Assembly: GCF_034006665.1 (NCBI RefSeq)
Contig: NZ_JAVESI010000001.1
Span: 62,001 to 126,000 of the forward strand
Direction of reading: 5' to 3'
DNA: 64,000 nt
From: Trichloromonas sp034006665
Lineage (GTDB): Bacteria; Desulfobacterota; Desulfuromonadia; Desulfuromonadales; Trichloromonadaceae
Shown here: positions 48,895 to 58,730 of the stretch, piece by piece
Layout of the letters: each line of letters starts with the position of its first letter
Numbering within the stretch: the first letter of the stretch is position 1
The notes under the pieces: model-generated
Seen by the model: only the letters and a program-made list of their open reading frames with translations
The model's database searches: none
What the model was told of the DNA's origin: nothing
Made by a program: the position numbers and the translations under genes

Positions 48895-50901
48895 GTGGCA
48901 TTCTATAAAGGCATAACAGTGAGCCTGTTCACGGCGTTTCTGCTCTGGCTGGCGACCGCCGGCAGCGGCGCGGCCGAGGAAAAGTTCAATCTCGACTTCA
49001 AGGACATCGAACTTCCCGCCCTGGTGCAGGTGATCAGCGAAGTGACCGGGCGGAATTTCGTCTATGACGAAACCGTCAAGGGGAGCGTGACCGTCTCGTC
49101 TCCCCTGGAACTCAGCCGTAACGAAGCCTACAACCTCTTCCTCACGGTCCTCGGGGTGAAAGGTTTTACCGTCGTCCCGTCCGGCAAGATCCACAAAATC
49201 GTTCCCATCAAGGACGCCAAGGAGAGCACCCTGCCGGTAGGTGGCTGGGGGGGCGGTGAGCAGTTTGTCACCCGCCTGGTGCCGCTGCGCAATGCCGACG
49301 CCACTCTGCTGGCGACTACGGTGCTGCCGCCGCTGCTTCCCAAGACCAGTCACATCGCCGCCTTTGCCCCGGCCAACGCCCTGCTGATCACCGACAGCGC
49401 CGCCAACATCGAGCGCCTGGCCGGCATCGTCGGCGAACTGGATCGGGCCAGCGCCCTTGAACGGATCGAGGTGATTCCTCTGAGCCATGCCATGGCCGAA
49501 GAAGTCGCCAAGATCGCCAACCAGGTGCTCGCCCAAGGAGCGACAACCTCGCCCCGGGCCCGGGGTCTTGCCGCCCAGCCGGCCGGCGACGGCAGTCGCG
49601 TCGTCCCCTACGCCGCCACCAACATGCTGGTGGTCATGGCCTCCGACGAAGACATTCCCGGCATCCGCTCCCTGATCGAACGACTTGACCAGAAGCCTTC
49701 CCAGCAGCGCTCGCACATCAATGTCTATTATCTGGAAAACGCCGACGCCGAGGCCTTGGCCAAAACCCTGAGCGAAACCCTGAACAAGATCATGCCAGCG
49801 ACCGCTCCCGCAGCCGCCGGCCAGCCCCCGGCCGCCGCCCCGACCAGCGGCAACGTCGGGATCATCGCCGACAAGCCGACCAATTCGCTGGTCATCAATG
49901 CCACCCCGGCGGATTACGACATCATCGAGGGCATCATCCGGCAACTCGACATCAAGCGCAAACAGGTCTTCGTCGAGGCGCTGATCCTCGAACTCTCCAT
50001 GGACGCCACCAAAGAGCTCGGCGCTTCTCTTCAGGGCGGCATCGATGTCGGCAGCGACAGCGTAATCTTCGGTACCAGCAATCTCAACGGCGGGCCAGTG
50101 AACCTGGGCAGCCTAAGTCCTGACGACAATGGTGTTCCTTCCCTGTTGACCCAGTCGATCAACGGTATTCTCCTCGGTGGCCTCTTTAACCCCATCACCA
50201 CTGTCATTAACGGCCAGGAGGTGACGATCCCTGCTCTCTCCGCCCTGATCGACCTCTCCAAGACCGACTCGGACATCAACATCCTTTCGGCCCCGCGCCT
50301 CCTCACCTCGGACAACGAGGAAGCGGAGATCATCGTCGGTTCGAACGTGCCGATCATCACCAACCGCCTGACCGATACCGGAGGCAGTGACGGTCTGGCG
50401 CAAAGCGTTTCCGTGGAGCGCAAGGACGTCGCCTTGACCCTGCGACTGACGCCCCAGATCACCGAAGGGGATCAGGTACGCCTGCAGGTGAACCAGGAGA
50501 TCACCGACCTCGCCGCGACCAATGTCGGTGACGTCGACCAAGTCGGTCCGACCCTGACCAAGCGCTCGGTGCGCAACACCGTCCTGGCACAGGACGGCCG
50601 TACCATCATCCTTGGCGGACTGATCGGTACCAACCTGCAGAAGACCATCGCCAAGACCCCCTTCCTCGGCGACATCCCCGGGCTTGGCTGGCTCTTCAAA
50701 CGGGAACGGACCGAAGAGAAGAAGACCAACCTGCTGGTCTTCATCACGCCCAAGATCATCCGCAACGCCGAAGACCTGCAGGAGGCGACCGATACCGCCT
50801 CCAAAGCCATGGACCTCTCCCGCATTCATGAAGTTTCCTCACCGGACGTGATCGACAACCTGCAACCCGCCGCCGCGGAAGCGGAGAATGGGTCGCGATG
50901 A
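48895..50901 (+). CDS. gspD: Type II secretion secretin GspD
   Basis: 668 aa, GTG start with GGGAGGAGG upstream. A signal peptide (~1-27) precedes the N0 domain (FNLDFKDIELPALVQVISE), three N1-N3 repeats (to ~330) and the secretin barrel (~360-640) with RLLTSDNEEAEIIVGSNVPI and the conserved ILGGLIGTN ... PFLGDIPGLGWLF gate region. It forms the outer-membrane channel. The C-terminal extension is short, so pilotin binding by a GspS-type S-domain is not obvious. Stop overlaps gspE (ATGA). Confidence 0.96.
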   Translation: MAFYKGITVSLFTAFLLWLATAGSGAAEEKFNLDFKDIELPALVQVISEVTGRNFVYDETVKGSVTVSSPLELSRNEAYNLFLTVLGVKGFTVVPSGKIHKIVPIKDAKESTLPVGGWGGGEQFVTRLVPLRNADATLLATTVLPPLLPKTSHIAAFAPANALLITDSAANIERLAGIVGELDRASALERIEVIPLSHAMAEEVAKIANQVLAQGATTSPRARGLAAQPAGDGSRVVPYAATNMLVVMASDEDIPGIRSLIERLDQKPSQQRSHINVYYLENADAEALAKTLSETLNKIMPATAPAAAGQPPAAAPTSGNVGIIADKPTNSLVINATPADYDIIEGIIRQLDIKRKQVFVEALILELSMDATKELGASLQGGIDVGSDSVIFGTSNLNGGPVNLGSLSPDDNGVPSLLTQSINGILLGGLFNPITTVINGQEVTIPALSALIDLSKTDSDINILSAPRLLTSDNEEAEIIVGSNVPIITNRLTDTGGSDGLAQSVSVERKDVALTLRLTPQITEGDQVRLQVNQEITDLAATNVGDVDQVGPTLTKRSVRNTVLAQDGRTIILGGLIGTNLQKTIAKTPFLGDIPGLGWLFKRERTEEKKTNLLVFITPKIIRNAEDLQEATDTASKAMDLSRIHEVSSPDVIDNLQPAAAEAENGSR

Positions 50902-52589
50902 GAACCTGGAAACGCCTGGGCGAGATTCTCGTCGCCAAGCACGGCATCGCCCCGCAAACTATCGAAGAGGCCCTGCCCGCCACCGCCGGAAGGGGCAAAC
51001 GCCTGGGAGAAATCCTCCTTACCGCCAAGGCGATCAGCGAGACGCAGTTGGCCGAGGCTTTGGCCGACCAGCAGGGACTTCCCTGCCTGACCGCCATCCC
51101 CGGCGATCCCCCGGCGGAACTGCTGGCGCTGATCCCCATCGGCTATGCCAAGGAACACCGCATCTTCCCCCTGGGACGGGATGATCGCGGGCTGCGCCTG
51201 GCCATGGCCGACCCTCTCGACAGCCGTCCGCTCAACGACTTGGCAGTGCTCAGCGGCGAAACCATCCTGGTGACCGTCGCTCCGGCGACGGAGATCGTCG
51301 CCGCCATCAATCGCGGTTACGAGGGACGCGCCGAACGGGCCCGGGAAGTGGTGGAGGAGATCGGCGGCGAAGCGCGACTCGGCGACGGTCTGGAACCGGC
51401 CGACCTGCTCGACACCTCGGACGAGGCGCCGATCATCCGCTTCGTCAACAGCCTGATCACCCAGGGCTACAAGGAGCGGGCGAGCGATATTCACATCGAA
51501 CCCTTTGAGAGCGAAGTGGTGGTGCGCTACCGCATCGACGGCATCCTTTACGAAGTCTTGCGGCCGCCGCGTCAGGCCCAAGCGAGCATCGTCTCGCGCA
51601 TCAAGATCATGTCCGGTCTGAACATCGCCGAAAAACGCCTTCCCCAGGACGGCCGCTTCCGGGTGCGCATCGCCGGCAAGGATCTCGACGTGCGCGTTTC
51701 GACCCTGCCCACCGCCTTCGGTGAACGGGTGGTCATGCGCCTGCTTGAACAAAGCGCCAGCGTTCCGAGTCTGGAGGAGATCGGCATGGATGCCGAGATT
51801 CTCGAGCTGACCCTGCGCATGATCAGTAAGAGCCACGGCATCTTCCTCGTCACCGGCCCCACCGGAAGCGGCAAAACCACCACCCTCTACGCCGCCCTGA
51901 GCCGTTTGAACACCCAAGAAAAAAACATCATCACCGTCGAGGATCCGATCGAATACCAGCTCACCGGGGTTGGTCAGATCCAAGTCAATCCCAAGATCAA
52001 CCTGACCTTCGCCACCGGCCTGCGCTCCATTTTACGTCAGGATCCGGACGTCATCATGGTCGGCGAGATCCGCGACGGCGAGACGGCGGAAATCGCCGTG
52101 CAGTCGGCCCTCACCGGGCACATGGTCTTTTCCACCCTGCACACCAACGACGCCGCCGGTGCCCTGACCCGGCTGGTGGAAATGGGCATCGAACCCTTCC
52201 TCGCTGCCTCCTCCATTGTCGGCATCCTCGCCCAGCGCCTGGTGCGCCGGATCTGCCCCGACTGCCGCGAGAGCTACCGGCCAAGCGCCGAGATGCTGCG
52301 AGAAATGGGGCTGACCGGAGCGGTACCGGCCGACGCCCTCCTCTACCGGGGCAAGGGGTGTCCGCGCTGCATGGGCATCGGCTACCGCGGGCGAACGGGC
52401 ATCTACGAACTGCTGACCGTCGACGATGAGATCCGCGATCTCCTCCTGCGCAACAAGGACGCCGCCGGTATCAAGGCCGCCGCCGTCGCCCGGGGCATGC
52501 GGACCCTGCGGGATGCCGGTCTGGCCAAGGCCCTGCGCGGCGAAACGACCATCGAAGAGGTGCTCCGCGTCACTCAGGAGGAGACCTAG
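50898..52589 (+). CDS. gspE: Type II secretion ATPase GspE
   Basis: 563 aa. Cytoplasmic ATPase that powers pseudopilus assembly. N-terminal T2SSE_N domain (~1-140), then the ATPase with Walker A GPTGSGKTTTLYAA (~319-332), Asp box VEDPIEYQL, Walker B DPDVIMVGEIRD and His box TLHTNDA. The zinc-binding tetracysteine is present (CPDCRES ... CPRCMGIGY, ~452-500). The start overlaps the gspD stop. Length is typical of GspE. Confidence 0.96.
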   Translation: MRTWKRLGEILVAKHGIAPQTIEEALPATAGRGKRLGEILLTAKAISETQLAEALADQQGLPCLTAIPGDPPAELLALIPIGYAKEHRIFPLGRDDRGLRLAMADPLDSRPLNDLAVLSGETILVTVAPATEIVAAINRGYEGRAERAREVVEEIGGEARLGDGLEPADLLDTSDEAPIIRFVNSLITQGYKERASDIHIEPFESEVVVRYRIDGILYEVLRPPRQAQASIVSRIKIMSGLNIAEKRLPQDGRFRVRIAGKDLDVRVSTLPTAFGERVVMRLLEQSASVPSLEEIGMDAEILELTLRMISKSHGIFLVTGPTGSGKTTTLYAALSRLNTQEKNIITVEDPIEYQLTGVGQIQVNPKINLTFATGLRSILRQDPDVIMVGEIRDGETAEIAVQSALTGHMVFSTLHTNDAAGALTRLVEMGIEPFLAASSIVGILAQRLVRRICPDCRESYRPSAEMLREMGLTGAVPADALLYRGKGCPRCMGIGYRGRTGIYELLTVDDEIRDLLLRNKDAAGIKAAAVARGMRTLRDAGLAKALRGETTIEEVLRVTQEET

Positions 52590-52592
52590 ATC

Positions 52593-53819
52593 GTGCCCCT
52601 GTTCGAGTACGCCGGATTCGACGCCCAAGGCAAAAAGGTGGCGGGGACCGTCGAAGCGCCGGGGAAGAAGACGGCCACCCAGCAGCTGCGCGCCCGTGGC
52701 ATCTTCCCGACCCGGCTCGCCGAGGGTGCGGCAACCGCACCCGGCGTCTCTTTGTTTTCGCGTCGATTCAGACCTTTCGCCGGCAAGGTTTCCCCCCAAG
52801 AGCTGGCCGCCACCACCCGCCAGCTTGCTACCCTGCTTGGCGCCGGACTCCCCCTTGACGAAGCCCTCGCCACCCTGGCCGGACAGCTGGCCGCCTCCCC
52901 TTTGGGCCGCGCCCTGGGAGCGGTGCGCGGCGAGGTTCTGCAGGGGAGCGAACTGCACCGGACGCTGGCTCGGCACCCCGCCATCTTCTCCCCGCTCTTC
53001 ATCAATATGACCGAGGTCGGAGAACACAGCGGCACTCTCGATCAGGTCCTCGGGCAGTTGGCCGACTTCCTTGAGGATCAGGCCCGGCTCCGTTCCCGTT
53101 TACAGTCGGCCCTGGCCTACCCCATTCTCATGGGCGTGATCGGCAGCGCAGTCCTGGTCTTTCTCATCACCTTCGTCGTGCCCAAGGTCACGCGCATGCT
53201 CGAAGATCTGGGGCAGAGCCTGCCCCTGCCGACGCGCCTGCTCATTGCCGGCAGCGACTTTCTCGCCGGCTGGTGGTGGCTGCTCCTGCTCCTGGCCGGC
53301 GGCGCCGTCCTGGCGGCTCGGCGCTATGCCCGAAGCGAAGCGGGACGGCTGAAACTCGACCGGTTGAGCTTGCAACTGCCCCTTTTCGGCTCTCTCAACC
53401 TGCTTCTCGCCACCGCCCGCCTGAGCCGGACCCTGGGCACCCTGCTGCACGCCGGTGTGCCGCTGCTCAAGGCCCTGGCCATCGCCGTCAACCTGCTCCC
53501 CAACCGGGTTCTGCGCCAGGCGGTAGAGGAGGCCATCGACGCGGTACGCGAGGGTGAGAGCCTGGCGGAACCGCTTAAGCGCTCGGGGGTCTTTCCACCG
53601 ATGATGGCGCAGATGGCGGCGGTCGGCGAGCGCAGCGGCGAACTGGAGGGAATGCTGCTGCGGGTGGCGGAGACTTACGAGCATCAGGTGGAGTTGCGCA
53701 TCGCCGGACTCCTCTCCCTGCTCGAACCGGTGATGATCCTGGTCATGGGTACCGCCGTCGGCTTCATCGTTCTCGCCATCCTCCTCCCCATCTTCCAAGC
53801 CAGTCAGGGGATGGGGTAG
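52593..53819 (+). CDS. gspF: Type II secretion platform protein GspF
   Basis: 408 aa, GTG start four bases after gspE. Polytopic inner-membrane protein of two homologous T2SSF domains (~70-195 and ~275-400), each with FINMTEVGEHSG/MAQMAAVGERSG motifs, and three membrane segments. It anchors GspE and the pseudopilin assembly machine. Starts MPLFEYAGFDAQGKKV as in the family. Confidence 0.95.
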   Translation: MPLFEYAGFDAQGKKVAGTVEAPGKKTATQQLRARGIFPTRLAEGAATAPGVSLFSRRFRPFAGKVSPQELAATTRQLATLLGAGLPLDEALATLAGQLAASPLGRALGAVRGEVLQGSELHRTLARHPAIFSPLFINMTEVGEHSGTLDQVLGQLADFLEDQARLRSRLQSALAYPILMGVIGSAVLVFLITFVVPKVTRMLEDLGQSLPLPTRLLIAGSDFLAGWWWLLLLLAGGAVLAARRYARSEAGRLKLDRLSLQLPLFGSLNLLLATARLSRTLGTLLHAGVPLLKALAIAVNLLPNRVLRQAVEEAIDAVREGESLAEPLKRSGVFPPMMAQMAAVGERSGELEGMLLRVAETYEHQVELRIAGLLSLLEPVMILVMGTAVGFIVLAILLPIFQASQGMG

Positions 53820-53933
53820 GGAAGACAGAAAAAAGGCTGAAGACTGAAGGCTGAAGGATTTTGAGTCTCTTACTGACCCCTTTTTCCTCGCGCCTGTAAT
53901 TGCTGGTCGGAAATCAACACAGGAGTTATGCAA

Positions 53934-54374
53934 ATGAAAAAATCGCTTTTACGCGGCAATCGCGGCTTCACCCTCATCGAAATCATGGTCGTCGTCGTCA
54001 TTCTCGGCATTCTCGCCGCCATCGTCGTTCCCCGCCTGCTGGAACGTCCCGAAGAGGCGCGGCGGACCAAGGCGGCAGTGGATATCAAGGGGCTGGAGGA
54101 GGCGATCGGCCTCTTCAAACTCGACAACGGCTTCTACCCCAGCACCGAGCAGGGCCTGCAATCCCTGGTCACGAAGCCGGAGACCGGACGCATCCCGCCC
54201 CGCTACCACGAAGGCGGCTATCTGAAAAAAGTCCCCGCCGACCCCTGGGGCAATCCCTACATCTATCTGTCGCCGGGCATTCACGGCGACTTCGACATCA
54301 TCTCCTACGGCGGCGACGGCGAAGCGGGGGGGGAAGGCAACAACGCGGATGTCAACAGCTGGGAACTGGAATAA
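53934..54374 (+). CDS. gspG: Major pseudopilin GspG
   Basis: 146 aa from ATG 53934, where AGGAG is eight bases away; ATG 53928 is too close to it. The prepilin site is GNRG|FTLIEIMVVV with Glu at +5, and the C-terminal half has PSTEQGL, DPWGNPYIYLSPG and the calcium-site region SYGGDGEAGGEGNNAD. It builds the piston-like pseudopilus after cleavage by a prepilin peptidase, whose gene (gspO/pilD) is not in this window. A 114-base gap with short ctgaagg direct repeats separates it from gspF. Confidence 0.96.
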   Translation: MKKSLLRGNRGFTLIEIMVVVVILGILAAIVVPRLLERPEEARRTKAAVDIKGLEEAIGLFKLDNGFYPSTEQGLQSLVTKPETGRIPPRYHEGGYLKKVPADPWGNPYIYLSPGIHGDFDIISYGGDGEAGGEGNNADVNSWELE

Positions 54375-54864
54375 CGCACGGGGTTTCACCCTGATCGAAA
54401 CGGCGCTGGCGGTGCTCCTCATCGCCCTCTTCAGCGTCCTGAGCATCCCGCTCATGGGACGGCTCGGCGACGGCGCCCTCGACAGCGCGGCGCGGCGCCT
54501 GGCCGGCACGGTGAAATATCTCTACAACGAGTCCGCCCTCTCGGGCCGCCCCTACCGGCTGACGTTCGATCTGGAGAATGACACCTTTTGGGCGGCGCGC
54601 CTGGAAGTCGACGGTACCCTGACCGATGAGGGAACGGGGCCGGCCCGGGAACAGCGCCTCAAGGGCGGGGTGCACTTCCGGAACCTGAGCATCACCGGGC
54701 GCGGCACCTTCAGCAGCGGCGAGATTACCGCCGAGATTCTGCCGGTGGGCTATATGGAGGAAACGACCATCCGCCTTGACGACGACCGGGAACGGATTTT
54801 GACCCTGCGCATCAACCCCTTCACCGGCACCACGGAAATCCATGAGGGGGATCGTGAATTCTGA
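54349..54864 (+). CDS. gspH: Minor pseudopilin GspH
   Basis: 171 aa, overlapping the end of gspG by 26 bases. Prepilin signal NNARG|FTLIETALAVLL with Glu+5, then a GspH-type domain (~45-165) with a typical helix RRLAGTVKYLYNESALSGRPYRL (positions ~46-68; only key residues noted). Part of the pseudopilus tip region. Other possible names (FimT-like) are less likely within this operon. Confidence 0.88.
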   Translation: MSTAGNWNNARGFTLIETALAVLLIALFSVLSIPLMGRLGDGALDSAARRLAGTVKYLYNESALSGRPYRLTFDLENDTFWAARLEVDGTLTDEGTGPAREQRLKGGVHFRNLSITGRGTFSSGEITAEILPVGYMEETTIRLDDDRERILTLRINPFTGTTEIHEGDREF

Positions 54865-55234
54865 GCGACACCGGCAACCGGCCGGGTTCACCCTGCTCGA
54901 AGTGATGATCGCCCTGGCCGTCGCCGGCATCGCCCTGATCGCCCTGCTGGCTCTGAGCAACCGCTCTATCGCGGTCAACGCGCGCCTGCAGAAGATCACC
55001 CAGGCGACGTTGCTGGCTCAAGACAAGATGGGGGAGACGGAAGCAGCCTTTGAAAGCGGAACACTGAGCGAGGACGCAAGCGAAGGGGTTTTTGATCCCC
55101 CCTTCGAGGACTTCCGCTGGCGCATCGCCTTTGAACCGACCCCGATCCCTTCGATCCGCATGGTCACGGTGCGGGTTCTCTGGGGGGATGAGAAAAAGAA
55201 CGAAGAGGTGACAATTGACTCCTTCCTCTTCTAG
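54842..55234 (+). CDS. gspI: Minor pseudopilin GspI
   Basis: 130 aa, overlapping gspH by 23 bases. Prepilin site QPAG|FTLLEVMIALAVAG with Glu+5; the rest fits the small GspI domain with AQDKMGETEAAF and the C-terminal TVRVLWG strand. GspI, J and K form the tip complex of the pseudopilus. Confidence 0.9.
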   Translation: MRGIVNSERHRQPAGFTLLEVMIALAVAGIALIALLALSNRSIAVNARLQKITQATLLAQDKMGETEAAFESGTLSEDASEGVFDPPFEDFRWRIAFEPTPIPSIRMVTVRVLWGDEKKNEEVTIDSFLF

Positions 55235-55859
55235 GCGGCGAACCGGCCGCAACCACTCCGCGGGCTTTACCCTGATCGAAGTACTGCTCGCGGTGGCCCT
55301 CACCAGTTTGGTGTTGCTCGCGGTCTACGGCGTCTTCGCTTCGGTCGACGGCACCCGCCGGCGCTTAAGCGACGACAGCGAAGCCTATCATCGCGCCCGG
55401 GTGATTTTTGACCGTATCGGCCGGGAAGTCCGCGGCGCCTACCTCGTACCCGGCAACGTCGAGACCTTTCTCGAAGGACGCGGCGGCGATATCCGTGAAC
55501 CCTCGCTGACCCTGACGACCACCGCCACCACCCCCCAGGGGAACGGCGGCGGGCTCTCCCAGGTCCGCTACGAATGGCTGGAAGACCCTGAAAACAGCCG
55601 GGAAACCCTGGTCCTGATGCGCCGTGAACGCGGCGTCCAGCAGCCGGAAGAGAGGGATGAAGAGGGCTACCGTCTCGCCATCGGCATCGAGGAGGCATAT
55701 CTGCGCTTTCATGACGGCACGGAGTGGAAAGACAACTGGGATTCCCGCAGCCAGGGGCCGCCGCAACGGGTCGAGATCGCCATGCGCATCCGCTCCGGCG
55801 AAATCGCCGTTCCCTTCCGGTCGAGTTTCGAACTGCCGGTCATCCAGGGGCGACGATGA
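55215..55859 (+). CDS. gspJ: Minor pseudopilin GspJ, TTG start
   Basis: 214 aa. The start is TTG 55215 with GAGGTG a few bases before, inside the 3' end of gspI. Prepilin site HSAG|FTLIEVLLAVALTS with Glu+5; further J features are RVIFDRIGREVRGAY and a C-terminal ...VEIAMRIR strand. Part of the I-J-K tip complex. It overlaps gspK by four bases. Confidence 0.9.
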   Translation: MTPSSSRRRTGRNHSAGFTLIEVLLAVALTSLVLLAVYGVFASVDGTRRRLSDDSEAYHRARVIFDRIGREVRGAYLVPGNVETFLEGRGGDIREPSLTLTTTATTPQGNGGGLSQVRYEWLEDPENSRETLVLMRRERGVQQPEERDEEGYRLAIGIEEAYLRFHDGTEWKDNWDSRSQGPPQRVEIAMRIRSGEIAVPFRSSFELPVIQGRR

Positions 55860-56803
55860 GAATCCTGCGTCAGCAATCGGGGATGGTGCTGCTGCTGGTG
55901 CTGGTGGTGGTGACCCTGCTCAGCGCTTTGGTGATTGAGCTGGCCTTTTCAACCCTGGTCGATCTGCGCCTCACTGAAACCTTCCGCGACACCAGCCGCG
56001 CCTACTATCTGGCCAAGGGCGGAGTGCGAGCCGGGCGAGGGATTCTGCGCATGGACAGCAACGGCTATGACGCCCCGAACGATCCGGCGGAGCTCTGGAG
56101 CCTGGGGGTCGCCCAGTATCCGGTGGCCGAGGGGTACCTTTCGGTCACCATTGAGGACCTAGGGGGGCGCATCAATCTCAACGCTCTGGTCAGCGCCGGC
56201 AACGTCAATCCGGTGATTAAGTCCCGACTAATGCGCCTCTTCGACGAATTAGCCCTTTCCACCGGCGAAGAACTGATCGCTGCGCTCATCGACTGGCTCG
56301 ATCCGGACGATCGGGTGTACGTCGATCCCGAGGGACGGCGGGCGATGGGTGCCGAGACCGGCGCTTATCTGGGCGGAGAAAAACCGGTTCGGTGCAAAAA
56401 CGGCCCCCTGGACAATCTTGAGGAACTCCTCCTGGTGCGCGGCTTCACCCCGGAAATCTTTAAAGAAATCGCCCCCTTCGTGCGCCTCCACGGCAATGAC
56501 AAGATCAATGTCAACAGCGCCCCCGCCGAAGTGCTCATGGCCTTGTCGGAGGATCCGGAGATCACCCGCGACGCGGCCGAGGCAATCATCGAACGACGCT
56601 CGGAGACGCCCTTCAAAAGTCCGGCGGAACTGGGCTGGATCAACGAACTGCCCGGCCTCGCCAATCTGCTGCGCGAACCCTTCACCGTGACCAGCGACAT
56701 CTACCGCATCGAAGCCACGGCCACGGTCAACGACGGCGTCCGCCGAGCTGAGGCCGTCGTCAACAAAACCGGCGACCAACTGCTCTATCTGAAAGTGGAT
56801 TAG
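55856..56803 (+). CDS. gspK: Minor pseudopilin GspK
   Basis: 315 aa from ATG 55856, coupled to the gspJ stop (ATGA). Prepilin-type N-terminus QQSG|MVLLLVLVVVTLLSAL without Glu+5, as is usual in GspK, and a large globular domain with GGRINLNAL, LIDWLDPDD and the C-terminal INVNSAPAEVLMAL (a helix-hairpin-helix type motif). It caps the pseudopilus tip. Longer frames upstream overlap gspJ and are rejected. Confidence 0.93.
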   Translation: MRILRQQSGMVLLLVLVVVTLLSALVIELAFSTLVDLRLTETFRDTSRAYYLAKGGVRAGRGILRMDSNGYDAPNDPAELWSLGVAQYPVAEGYLSVTIEDLGGRINLNALVSAGNVNPVIKSRLMRLFDELALSTGEELIAALIDWLDPDDRVYVDPEGRRAMGAETGAYLGGEKPVRCKNGPLDNLEELLLVRGFTPEIFKEIAPFVRLHGNDKINVNSAPAEVLMALSEDPEITRDAAEAIIERRSETPFKSPAELGWINELPGLANLLREPFTVTSDIYRIEATATVNDGVRRAEAVVNKTGDQLLYLKVD

Positions 56804-56810
56804 GAGAATC

Positions 56811-58199
56811 ATGGCGAGACGACTGATCGGCATCGATATTGACGCCCGGCATATGCGTGCCGTTTTAATCGAGGAAAGCCAGGGCAAACGGACCCTGATC
56901 GACGCCCGACGCGAGCCCCGGACCGAGGGCGAGGATCCGGCGGAAAGCCTGCGCCGCCTCCTCGGCGAAACCCGTCTCGGCGACCGGATGGCCACCGCCC
57001 TCCCCGCCGGATGCACCTATTTCCGGCGACTGAGCTTCCCTTTCGCCGAAGAGAAAAAAATCTCCGCCGCGCTCCCCATGGCCTTTTCCCTACAGTTACC
57101 TGTCACCGGCGAGAGTTTCGGCTTCGCCATGGAGAAGGCCATCCCCGGGGAAGCGGGCTTCACCCTGGCGGCGGCGGCCGTGGACCGAGCCACCATCGCT
57201 GCTACCCTGGAGCCTTTCGACCGCCGGGATATCCCCCTCAACATCCTCGGCCTGACCCCCCACAGTCACGTCCGGGGCCTGGGGGAGATGATGCCCGACG
57301 GCCTCCTCGCCATCCTCGGTGAGGCGGAAGGCTCCCTGGCCCTGGTCGACGGCGGCGCGGTCGTCGATCACCGGTTGCTGCCCCCAGCCGTCCTCAGCGA
57401 CAGCGTCCGACTGAGCGAGGAGATGTGCCGCGCCGGCAATGCCCTGCGCGCCGCCCACGGTCTGGAACATCCGGCCTGGCTGTTGATCGGCAGCGGCGCC
57501 ACGGAGCACCTTGTCCAGGCGCTGCTTGAGGCAGGTGAGGCGGCGACAACCCCTCGGGTCGAACTGCACGGAGAACCCCTGCCGGCGGAATTCCTGCCGG
57601 CCTTTGCCCTGGCCCGGCGGGCCGGGATCAGTGAGCGGGAACGAGCCTTCAACCTGCGCACCGGCGAGTTCGCTTTAAAGAGCGAATGGGGACGGCTGAA
57701 AAAACGCTTGGCGGGCATGGCCGCCCTGCTCGGCTTCTCCCTGCTGCTGCTCGGCGTCTCGGCCTATCTCGATTACGCGCAGAAGGCCCGCGTCGCCGAA
57801 AACCTGCGCGAGGAAATGCATCAACTCTTCCGCGCGACCTTCCCCGGTAACCAAGCGATCGTCGATGCCCCCTTGCAGATGCGCGCGCAGCTGGAAGAGC
57901 TGCGCAAAATCAGCGGGCTGCTCGGCACTGGCGAGGGGCCTTCGGCCCTGTTTGCTCTCGATGATATCTCGCGCCGCACCCCCGCCGATCTCACCGTCGA
58001 TATCCGCGAGTTCACCTACACGGCGGAAGCGGTACGCCTCGAAGGGATAACCGCTTCCTTCGACGCCATCAACCGTTTCAGCGACAGTCTGCGCCAATCC
58101 CCCCTCTTCGCCGAGGTGCGCATCGACGACGCACGCATGAGCCTGGACGGCAAACAGGTCGATTTCCGTCTCACCCTTCCGTTGCGCAAGGAGCCTTAA
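56811..58199 (+). CDS. gspL: Type II secretion protein GspL
   Basis: 462 aa. A large cytoplasmic actin-like domain (~1-285, GIDIDARHMRAVLIE) that binds GspE, one membrane segment (~302-320) and a periplasmic ferredoxin-like domain (~345-460). The layout is that of GspL and, more broadly, of PilM+PilN. It starts 7 bases after gspK and ends 3 bases before gspM. Confidence 0.9.
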   Translation: MARRLIGIDIDARHMRAVLIEESQGKRTLIDARREPRTEGEDPAESLRRLLGETRLGDRMATALPAGCTYFRRLSFPFAEEKKISAALPMAFSLQLPVTGESFGFAMEKAIPGEAGFTLAAAAVDRATIAATLEPFDRRDIPLNILGLTPHSHVRGLGEMMPDGLLAILGEAEGSLALVDGGAVVDHRLLPPAVLSDSVRLSEEMCRAGNALRAAHGLEHPAWLLIGSGATEHLVQALLEAGEAATTPRVELHGEPLPAEFLPAFALARRAGISERERAFNLRTGEFALKSEWGRLKKRLAGMAALLGFSLLLLGVSAYLDYAQKARVAENLREEMHQLFRATFPGNQAIVDAPLQMRAQLEELRKISGLLGTGEGPSALFALDDISRRTPADLTVDIREFTYTAEAVRLEGITASFDAINRFSDSLRQSPLFAEVRIDDARMSLDGKQVDFRLTLPLRKEP

Positions 58200-58202
58200 G
58201 CG

Positions 58203-58730
58203 ATGTTCCAACAGCTGAGCCAACGCGAACGCCTGATCCTCCTCGCCGGCGGCCTCTTCCTGCTGGCGGTGCTTACCTGGTTCGCCGTCATCTCCCCCTA
58301 CCGTCAGGCCATGGACGGCCTCGACGGAAAGATTGGCGCCCGGCAGCAACAGCTGGCCGAACTGCGCAACATGCAAGAGCAGTATTTTGAGCTGAAGCAG
58401 AGCCTCGACCGGGCCGAGCGGCAAATGGAACAGGCCACCACCTTCTCCATCTTTGCTTTCATGGAAAATCTGGCGGCACGCCATGTCGATCGCGCCAACC
58501 TGGTTTCCATGCGCCCGCAACCGGCGCTGGAAAGGGAAGGCTTCCGCGAAGAATCGGTGGAAATCAAACTCGAACGGGTTGCCCTGGGACAGCTGGTCGG
58601 CCTGTTGCGCGACATGGAGACCGCCGAATCCCCCTTGCAGGTAAAGAGCCTGCGTATCAAAACCCGCTTCGACGATAAGCGTCGCCTCGATTCGGTGCTG
58701 ACCGTCGCCGCGTACGGAAGAAACCGATGA
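58203..58730 (+). CDS. gspM: Type II secretion protein GspM
   Basis: 175 aa. Short cytoplasmic N-terminus, one membrane segment (~11-31, ILLAGGLFLLAVLTWFAVI), a coiled coil (~38-80) and a small periplasmic ferredoxin-like fold. It partners GspL in the inner-membrane platform. Its stop overlaps the gspN start. Confidence 0.88.
   Translation: MFQQLSQRERLILLAGGLFLLAVLTWFAVISPYRQAMDGLDGKIGARQQQLAELRNMQEQYFELKQSLDRAERQMEQATTFSIFAFMENLAARHVDRANLVSMRPQPALEREGFREESVEIKLERVALGQLVGLLRDMETAESPLQVKSLRIKTRFDDKRRLDSVLTVAAYGRNR

Noticed and set aside
53820..53933. Direct repeats aggctgaag-actgaaggctgaagg in the gap before gspG, considered as a small CRISPR or regulator array
   Set aside because: Only two or three short units, no spacer structure; this looks like simple-sequence duplication.
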